Source: Stephanodiscus triporus (taxonomy: Eukaryota; Bacillariophyta; Thalassiosirophyceae; Thalassiosirales; Thalassiosiraceae). Taken from it: a stretch of 11,036 nucleotides of DNA. The notes under the pieces were generated by a model. The model saw only the letters and a list, made by a program, of their open reading frames with translations, ran no database searches and was not told where the DNA came from. Numbering within the stretch: the stretch's first letter is position 1; the number at the start of each line of letters is the position of its first letter. The position numbers and the translations under genes were made by a program. Shown here in pieces: positions 1-5,023 of this stretch. The stretch lies in the NCBI GenBank assembly GCA_036939755.1, contig JALLAZ010000963.1, forward strand, positions 1-11,036, in the 5' to 3' direction.

Positions 1-371
1 CTTCCACGTGGCAGATCTAAGAAGATTGCCAGATTGCTGGGCAATTCTTCTTATGCAACCCGGAACTTTACACAAAATTTTGTATATGCAGCCGGCAGTA
101 CGGCAAGAAATTGTTGCCACCGTATGTGCATTCTCTATCAACTTTGAACTTGCAAGGGCAATTGCATGGACATGGACCAAAGTCTGCATCGTCAATCTCA
201 AGCATAAATTGTCGACGGAGGTTACCCAACTACCGTTCTTGGAGATTCGTATGCCGGCTGTAGACGACAAATTGGGCGAAGCCATTTTAGCCAGAACGAT
301 TTCTTCCAATAGCTAAGACATTGTTGGATCGTCCAAAAGTGTGGAGAGTAGCAGCCCTCACTGTTCCGGGT
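1..371. repeat. 371-bp direct repeat, copy 1 (left edge of window)
   Basis: This stretch is repeated almost exactly at 1387-1757, offset by 1386 bp. I count four differences, all transitions, near positions 229, 275, 336 and 351. The match ends sharply after CCGGGT at 371; the left limit is unknown because the window starts inside the match. Internal structure includes an imperfect stem near 19-52 (AAGAAGATTGCC facing GGCAATTCTTCTT) and the palindrome ACAAAATTTTGT. The ends do not look like canonical TG...CA long terminal repeats. No tRNA-like primer-binding site follows copy 1, and no polypurine tract directly precedes copy 2. A duplicated segment or non-canonical element ends are both possible. 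Confidence 0.95.
8..316 (+). CDS. Hypothetical open frame inside direct repeat copy 1
   Basis: A 102-codon open frame starts at a GTG; the first in-frame ATG is at 53. I recognise no family, and there is no signal peptide, membrane segment or known motif. The same region is also open on the minus strand in copy 2 (1378-1695), which weakens the coding case. Between the two copies the frame differs by one synonymous change (GTT/GTC in a Val codon) and one Glu-to-Lys change. The other two differences fall downstream of the stop. This could be a fragment of a mobile-element protein or a chance open frame. Confidence 0.2.
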   Translation: MADLRRLPDCWAILLMQPGTLHKILYMQPAVRQEIVATVCAFSINFELARAIAWTWTKVCIVNLKHKLSTEVTQLPFLEIRMPAVDDKLGEAILARTISSNS

Positions 372-1137
372 GAAGCGCGCGCGACGGCGCAATGATGATG
401 AGCTTGCTGCAGCGCGAGGAAGATGACGCGTGACAACGGCGCGAAGAAGAAGAATTCGCGCGACGGCGTGATGGAGAAGAATTCACGCAACGGCGCGATG
501 AAGATGAATTCGCGCGACGGCGCGATGAAGAAGAAGTCGTGCGACGACGGTGCGATGAAGATGGATTCGCGTGGCGGCGCGATGAAGAAGGATTCGCGCG
601 ACGACGGCACGATGGAGATGGATCCACGTGACGGCGCGATTAAGATGAATTCGCGCGACGTCGCGAGGAAGATGAATTCGCGTGACGGCGCGATGGAAAA
701 GAATTTGCGCGACGGCGCGATGAAGATGAACTCGCGCGACGGCGCAAGATGAACTCCCGCGACGGCGCGATGTAGAAGAAGTCGCGGGACGACGGCGCGA
801 TGAAGATGGATTCGCGCGGCGGCGCGATGAAGAAGGATTTGCGCTGTCACGATGAAGAAGGATTCGCGCGACGACGGCGCGATGGAGATGGATCCGCGCG
901 ACGGCGCGATGAAGATGAATTCGCGCGACGGCGTGAGGAAGACGAATTCGCGCGACGGCGCGATGGAGAAGAATTTGCGTGACGGCGTGACGAAGATGAA
1001 CTCGCGCAATGGCGCAATGAAGATGAACTCGCGCAACATCGCAATGAAGAAGAATTCGCGCGATGGCGCGATGAAGATGAATTCGCGCGACGACGGCACG
1101 ATGAAGAATTAGCGTGCGACGCGCGATGAGGAATTGA
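372..1137. repeat. Minisatellite array, 27-bp period with 30-bp variants
   Basis: About 24 units run from 453 to 1109, with degenerate edges. The unit reads roughly AATTCGCGCGACGGCGCGATG followed by AAGATG or GAGAAG, so most units carry an EcoRI-like GAATTC across the junction. Seventeen of the first 23 units are 27 bp, four are 30 bp (an extra GAC), one is 23 and one is 25. Each consensus unit can form a 6-bp stem TCGCGC/GCGCGA with a GACG loop. On the plus strand the units spell a nonapeptide like NSRDGAMKM (423-752 and again 852-1112). The 23-bp and 25-bp units break the frame, and no start, splice or flanking gene context supports translation. Long open frames on the minus strand (287-1099, 483-1187) drift between registers and are best explained by composition. 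Confidence 0.93.
531..1010. repeat. Higher-order duplication within the minisatellite
   Basis: The order of variant units is repeated. The block starting at 531 (30-bp unit, GATTCGCGTGGCGG unit, 30-bp GGAGATG unit, GATCC unit, AGGAAGATG unit, AATTTGCGC unit) is matched in order from 776. The offset is 245 bp at the start and 270 bp after the 25-bp unit at about 838-862; for example GATCC sits at 621 and 891, and AATTTGCG at 702 and 972. This points to a block of about eight units that duplicated once and then gained one short unit. Confidence 0.8.
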
Positions 1138-1386
1138 GTAGAGCTAGGTCGGAGGGGATAGATGAGTCCGAAAGCATGGAGCACCACTTAAGAGACAATC
1201 GCAAGAGAGAGTCTCGCAAAAGATGAGGAAAGAATGATGGAGCAGGAAATTGTGTGCTAGGTGTGTTACACTATGCTAGCGAGCAAACAGAGGGGCGCGA
1301 ACACATTTGTGAGAGCGGCCTCTGGCTAAAATTTGGGGTTGAACGGATCCAAATTTAGAAGAGCCTCACGGCCAGACTCAGGCCAG
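1138..1386. other. Spacer between minisatellite and repeat copy 2, no gene seen
   Basis: This 249-bp stretch is purine-rich at its start and contains no open frame of note. A purine run (AACAGAGGGG, about 1287-1296) resembles a polypurine tract but sits about 90 bp from the start of copy 2. Because copy 1 is cut by the window edge, part of this stretch could also belong to the duplicated unit. Confidence 0.6.
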
Positions 1387-1757
1387 CTTCCACGTGGCAG
1401 ATCTAAGAAGATTGCCAGATTGCTGGGCAATTCTTCTTATGCAACCCGGAACTTTACACAAAATTTTGTATATGCAGCCGGCAGTACGGCAAGAAATTGT
1501 TGCCACCGTATGTGCATTCTCTATCAACTTTGAACTTGCAAGGGCAATTGCATGGACATGGACCAAAGTCTGCATCGTCAATCTCAAGCATAAATTGTCG
1601 ACGGAGGTCACCCAACTACCGTTCTTGGAGATTCGTATGCCGGCTGTAGACGACAAATTGGGCAAAGCCATTTTAGCCAGAACGATTTCTTCCAATAGCT
1701 AAGACATTGTTGGATTGTCCAAAAGTGTGGAGAGTGGCAGCCCTCACTGTTCCGGGT
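1387..1757. repeat. 371-bp direct repeat, copy 2
   Basis: Second copy of the segment at 1-371, about 99% identical, beginning CTTCCACGTGG and ending CCGGGT. Downstream sequence (TTTTCCTTAGCC) differs completely from what follows copy 1, so the right boundary is sharp. Copy 1 plus the minisatellite and spacer makes a 1386-bp unit; copy 2 follows without a gap. That fits either a tandem duplication whose second copy is cut short at 371 bp, or an element of about 1.76 kb with terminal direct repeats. Confidence 0.95.
1394..1702 (+). CDS. Hypothetical open frame inside direct repeat copy 2
   Basis: Copy of the 102-codon frame seen at 8-316, with Lys replacing Glu at one position (AAA for GAA). 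Here the upstream sequence is visible: the frame stays open back to 1343 with no ATG, and a TGA lies at 1340. There is thus no conventional initiator before the internal ATG at 1439. I assign no function. Confidence 0.2.
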   Translation: MADLRRLPDCWAILLMQPGTLHKILYMQPAVRQEIVATVCAFSINFELARAIAWTWTKVCIVNLKHKLSTEVTQLPFLEIRMPAVDDKLGKAILARTISSNS

Positions 1758-2030
1758 TTTTCCTTAGCCAACACCGAATCAGCTTTCCTATTGATTGCAT
1801 TGCTGGCAACAAAATAGATAGCAGAAAAATAAAAAATCACCGAACCCACCCTGGAAACACATTGGAAAGCCCAAATCTAAATCGGGGGAGGGGGTTGAAT
1901 CAATCACTAGAATATCGATTTCAAACTTTGCCCATCCGGCAGGACAATCTCTTTTGGATGCCATGCATACTTCATATTTTTACATCTTACATATTACATC
2001 TATTCGTTGAGCTGCAACGAGCCAAAGATC
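1758..2030. other. AT-rich intergenic stretch, nothing recognised
   Basis: Unique sequence following the direct repeat. A plus-strand open frame (1715-2257) runs across it, but it starts inside the repeat tail, has no recognisable domain and overlaps a better minus-strand candidate further right. I treat it as non-coding. Confidence 0.5.
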
Positions 2031-2352
2031 CTAGTTCCAAACCATTTCGTCCACCTTGTCAATCTCTGCCATCTCATCCTCGGATAAAAGCATCCCCTGT
2101 TGGCCTCCAGCTAATTTTGTCCTCGGTCACTTCCGTCAGACCGTTGGATACATCTATGTCATTTTCATTATTATCACCGGTACCGGCAGTTGCTCCGCCC
2201 ATCATCCCGGTGATGCCCAAATCGATGGTATGTAACCACAATACTGCGAGGGCGTAACTAGAAGCGCGATCGCTTGAGATTGAAGTCATTTGTCAACATC
2301 ATTGTCATGGACCCACCTCCTCCTCCCTCCTCGTCATCGTAAACACAATACA

Positions 2353-2397
2353 AATCATGATGTAGCTGTATTTTAAAAATACAGCTACAGCATGATT
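2353..2397. repeat. 45-bp near-perfect palindrome
   Basis: Two 22-nt arms (2353-2374 and 2376-2397) are reverse complements with one mismatch, around a single central A. The core is TGTAGCTGTATTTT facing AAAATACAGCTACA. Such an arrangement can extrude as a cruciform in DNA or form a tight hairpin in RNA on either strand. It lies inside the weak minus-strand frame, which argues against strong coding constraint there. Confidence 0.95.
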
Positions 2398-2459
2398 CAT
2401 TTATGTTTTTCTTACTTTCATCTGATATGGTACCAGAGCATGGACATTTTGCCTTTTTG

Positions 2460-2482
2460 GATGCAGATGCAGATGCAGATGT
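2460..2482. repeat. GATGCA hexanucleotide microsatellite
   Basis: Three to four tandem copies of GATGCA (GGATGCAGATGCAGATGCAG). On the minus strand this gives the Ser-Ala run in the candidate frame 2258-2653. Confidence 0.85.
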
Positions 2483-2492
2483 GGTGAGAAAG

Positions 2493-2517
2493 GTTTTAGA
2501 AAAGATTTTTTCTAAAC
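2493..2517. repeat. AT-rich imperfect inverted repeat
   Basis: GTTTTAGAAAA faces TTTTTTCTAAAC around a short GA centre, about 25 bp in all. It lies 96 bp right of the 45-bp palindrome. No function can be assigned. Confidence 0.6.
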
Positions 2518-2615
2518 TATCCAGTTGACAACATTGTTGAACAGAAAAGGCATAAATATTTTTCCCTTGTTTATTGCTAATGTCATCTATTCTTTCACCA
2601 CCACTATATCTGTTT

Positions 2616-2637
2616 TTTGTTGTTGTTGTTGTTGTTG
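2616..2637. repeat. TGT/ACA trinucleotide microsatellite
   Basis: About seven tandem TGT units. On the minus strand they encode a poly-Thr run just after the ATG at 2653; on the plus strand they give a leucine run that makes a false hydrophobic open frame at 2617-2928. Confidence 0.85.
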
Positions 2638-2653
2638 TGTTTTTTGGCCGCAT

Positions 2654-3826
2654 TAACTTTACCTAAATTTAGTTCCTCACTTTTTGGACTTAGCCGGAGG
2701 GTTTTTTATCTTACCTTCCAGATTTACTCTACATTGCATAGTGCCTCACTTTCCTTACTACCATGTTGGTGTATTGTACCTCATATGCAGAGCTTAGATT
2801 TTTTAATACCTTCTTGCATATGGCTAATCAATTTTTTTATATCAGTCCCACATGTTCTTTCCTGTATCCTATTTTATCTTACGTCACACATATTAAATCC
2901 TCCTACCAGTGCCGGTGCAGTGCTCTAACTAGTGTCAGGATGCACTTTTCTTCTTCTTTTTTGACTCACGAGTTCCTACATAGCTGATAGTATTGAAATG
3001 ACTACCTCATGCAGGTATTGTGTGATTCAACATGGCTCCTGGGTTCACATGGTGGTTCATGCTCTGTGACCCACATCGGCACCGGCCATCCTCCCCACAC
3101 TGCAATAATGCAACTAATCCATGAGTAAGGAATATTGCAAAAAATACTTTGAAACGTTGAATTCCCTGCCACTCTTTGCCGGAACACATTTTAGGCAAAA
3201 GTAATTGCTAGACCCAAAGTTATTGTTTTATAAAAGATGAGCCGCTGGCAGAAATGTCCCTATTGCTATTGTGAACCATTTAACGCATCTGATCACTATA
3301 GGAGCTGACTCCTCCCTGAGCTAGCAGCTATGCTTTTTTTCCGGGAGTGAGGTCACGAAAGGCTTTCAAAATTCCTAATTACTGCCACGATTATGCATCC
3401 CTGCATCAGAGCAATAAACAAAAATGGATGTATGGTTCGAGAAATCAGCTGCTAACATACCCTCTCGAGGAATGAAGCAGGGTATCCGACTACTCTACCA
3501 TACATGTAGTGGAAAAGCTCCATATCTGTTCCAGACCAAGCCTCTCATCCCACAGCACTAACCACGCCATGATTATAAGGAAGCAATCAGTTAGTAGACG
3601 TGACTTCCCAACTTGGTAAGGGAGAAAATAATACCTTGGGTGTAGCACCGTGGACCTAATTAGACACAGAACAAACGTTGTCGAATTGACTCTATAGTGC
3701 AGCGTAATAATCGGACAAAAAAGAGGATGACGGTAAAAAATGCCTATAAAGAATTACGCGGCAACAACCCTAACGACCGCGGAGGGCAGCCTGGGCGCGC
3801 GAAAACGAACGGAGGCTACAAAATAT
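2654..3826. other. 1.2-kb AT-rich intergenic region, no gene identified
   Basis: I see no convincing coding region, tRNA or rRNA here. Small open frames at 2617-2928 and 2763-2987 (plus) and 3002-3198 (minus) have no recognisable motif, and the plus ones owe their hydrophobic look to T-rich sequence. A weak inverted repeat (ATACCCT...AGGGTAT, about 3457-3486) is present. The right end should contain the 3' untranslated region of the Lhcf gene, whose stop codon is at 3827-3829. Confidence 0.55.
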
Positions 3827-4561
3827 TTACATTGCCCCGACGATCGGCAGTTCCCCGCCGAGCTGCTCGTGGACCATGAGCCCGAGGATGCCCATCATGG
3901 CCGCGCGTCCGTTATTCAGCTCGATGGCACGCTTGGAGAGCTTGGCGTCGTCGGTGAAGGTATCCCAGCCGAAGTCGATGGCGCCGTTTCTGAAATCGCC
4001 GACGAACTCGTTTCCAGTCCCGGGGATGTCCTTCATGACGCTCGCTTCCAGGAATCCAACGAAGAGTAGGATCTGCGAGACGCCGTCTTGGGGGATGGCA
4101 TTCGGGCCGTCGAGCGCCGCCCAGCCGGTCCCGAAGGAGCTGAACGGGTGGCCGGCGTAGTCGATGTTCCCCGGGAGGAAGATGCCCGCGCGGGTGACGA
4201 TGTTCCCGAGGAACGCGAGCATGGCCACGCGGCCGTGCTTGATCTCGACGTACCGGAGGCGGTCGAATCGGGCCTGGTCGGCGTTGTCCAACAGGCCGAG
4301 GGGATCGAAGAAGCCGAGGGGGGGCTGGGCGCCGAGCGCTCCCTCGAAGCCGCTGGACGCGACGACCTTGGCCGCCTTCTTGGCGGGTGCGGCCTTCTTG
4401 GCGGGGGCGGCCTTGACCGGAGCGGCCTTCTTGGCGGGGGCGGCCTTGACCGGGGCGGCCTTCTTCGTCGCCTGCAGGGCGGTGGAGGCCTGGCCGACGT
4501 GGACGGCGGGGGCGAAGGCGGCGGCGGAGGCGGCGAGGGTGGCGAAGATGATGGACTTCAT
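3827..4561 (-). CDS. Fucoxanthin-chlorophyll a/c binding protein, Lhcf type
   Basis: A 244-aa intronless light-harvesting antenna protein of the thylakoid membrane, binding chlorophyll a, chlorophyll c and fucoxanthin. Residues 1-15 form a signal peptide ending at AAA|FAP (13-18), the diatom plastid-import motif with Phe at +1. Residues 33-65 are an unusual Lys/Ala/Pro repeat. The mature part begins near GFFDPLGL (83-90). The first helix carries the LHC motif EIKHGR (106-111), a middle helix spans QILLFVGFLEASVMKD (163-178), and the third helix carries ELNNGRAAMMG (214-224), ending with HEQLG (231-235). EFVGDFRN and IDFGWD are typical of main-antenna Lhcf proteins. The gene is divergent to the helicase, so its promoter lies in 4562-5023. 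The family call is secure; the paralogue number is not. Confidence 0.96.
   Translation of the reverse strand: MKSIIFATLAASAAAFAPAVHVGQASTALQATKKAAPVKAAPAKKAAPVKAAPAKKAAPAKKAAKVVASSGFEGALGAQPPLGFFDPLGLLDNADQARFDRLRYVEIKHGRVAMLAFLGNIVTRAGIFLPGNIDYAGHPFSSFGTGWAALDGPNAIPQDGVSQILLFVGFLEASVMKDIPGTGNEFVGDFRNGAIDFGWDTFTDDAKLSKRAIELNNGRAAMMGILGLMVHEQLGGELPIVGAM
4367..4465 (-). repeat. 33-bp tandem repeat encoding a Lys/Ala/Pro-rich segment
   Basis: Within the Lhcf gene the codons for residues 33-65 form an 11-residue unit KKAAPVKAAPA present twice, followed by a shorter KKAAPAKKAAK. On DNA this is a 33-bp tandem duplication with one visible substitution between units (GGAGCG versus GGGGCG). The segment lies after the signal peptide, where the transit peptide and N-terminal stromal tail are expected. 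Its strong positive charge resembles histone H1 tails. Its effect is unknown. Confidence 0.9.
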
Positions 4562-5023
4562 TATTGTGTTGGGATGGTAAAGTATTTTATGATGTTGTTG
4601 TGAGGGTGGTTGGTGGCGTGTTATGGCCGGCGGAAGGTGCGCGGAGGAGCGGAGTGAGACTTGCTTGGTGGTGAATCAGATCCGAAATCCGAACACGTAC
4701 TAGGTACTTCGCTAGGTATCTCTAGAGAGACATGGTAGAGAAGCGGGCGGCAGCGAGGGGGTTCCGCCGGAAGAACGAATCCGTATCGTACCCGAGAGAG
4801 AATCTTTGGAACGCGAACGGCGAAACTGCGCGAGCAATTTTTCCACGTGGAGTAAGTCAATGATTCTTTCATAAATAATAGCGGGAACGAAACCCTCCCA
4901 CTCCACTCATATTTGGACGGCTCATCCCCAAAACTCCAAAATAATAGAGTTACGGTTTTTTACGATCGATACGATACACTCCTAACAATCAACAACCAAC
5001 AACCAACGAACCAAGCGATTGTC
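4562..5023. promoter_or_regulatory. Divergent promoter region, Lhcf (left) and DDX10-like helicase (right)
   Basis: The 462 bp between the two divergent start codons must hold both promoters and 5' leaders. On the Lhcf side the last 60 bases before the ATG are C/A-rich, typical of an untranslated leader. On the helicase side an A/T box (CATAAATAATA, about 4869-4880) lies about 150 bp before the ATG and could serve as a core promoter element. A palindrome TCTCTAGAGAGA (about 4719-4730) and a G-box are also present. No canonical TATA box is evident close to the Lhcf ATG. Promoter positions are inference. Confidence 0.55.
4843..4850. promoter_or_regulatory. G-box CCACGTGG
   Basis: A perfect 8-bp palindromic G-box lies in the divergent promoter, 282 bp upstream of the Lhcf ATG and 174 bp upstream of the helicase ATG. 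In plants such sites bind bZIP and bHLH factors and often act in light-regulated genes. A role here is inference. The same 10-mer TTCCACGTGG also occurs at the start of both 371-bp repeat copies (3-12 and 1389-1398). Confidence 0.4.

Larger units (their letters stand above)
2031..2653 (-). pseudogene. Possible decayed two-exon gene of unknown function
   Basis: On the minus strand an ATG at 2653 opens a 131-codon frame rich in Thr (ACA repeat), an Ala-Ser run, Lys and Cys. A GTGGGT donor near 2313 and a CGCAG acceptor near 2247 would remove about 70 bp and join in phase to a second frame that includes GMMGGATAGTGDNNEND and TEVTEDK. At the TTTT run 2115-2118 (AAAA on the coding strand) the frame shifts by one. 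In the shifted frame a typical acidic C-terminus appears (MLLSEDEMAEIDKVDEMVWN, TAG at 2031-2033). The single-base shift suggests either a pseudogene or an assembly error. No family recognised. The splice sites and the coding status are inference. Confidence 0.25.

Noticed and set aside
771..784. 14-mer TGTAGAAGAAGTCG shared with 10071-10084
   Set aside because: Low-complexity purine-rich word; no similarity in the flanks, so chance is sufficient.
1..1757. Classical LTR retrotransposon
   Set aside because: Repeat ends are not TG...CA, there is no adjacent primer-binding site or polypurine tract, and no retroviral-type protein is encoded between the repeats.
1715..2257. Plus-strand 180-codon open frame downstream of repeat copy 2
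   Set aside because: It starts in the tail of the direct repeat, shows no domain or signal and overlaps the better minus-strand candidate ending at 2031. Likely a chance frame.
2427..2438. TGGTACCAGAGC, close to the initiator-tRNA primer-binding site of copia-type elements
   Set aside because: One mismatch to the usual 12-mer, no long terminal repeat end directly upstream, and no reverse-transcriptase or gag sequence nearby. Judged chance.
2617..2928. Plus-strand frame that looks like a hydrophobic membrane protein
   Set aside because: It begins at a TTG in the TGT microsatellite and its leucines come from that repeat and from T-rich sequence.
3422..3450. GGTTCGA, the tRNA B-box core
   Set aside because: No cloverleaf or A-box can be built around it.
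4088..4603. Long plus-strand frames antisense to the Lhcf gene
   Set aside because: They mirror the GC-rich Lhcf codons and have no motifs of their own.
4913..5023. Upstream extension of the helicase frame from 4913
   Set aside because: It starts at TTG and the first ATG is at 5024, directly before the Lys/Arg-rich start typical of this protein. The extension is the 5' leader.
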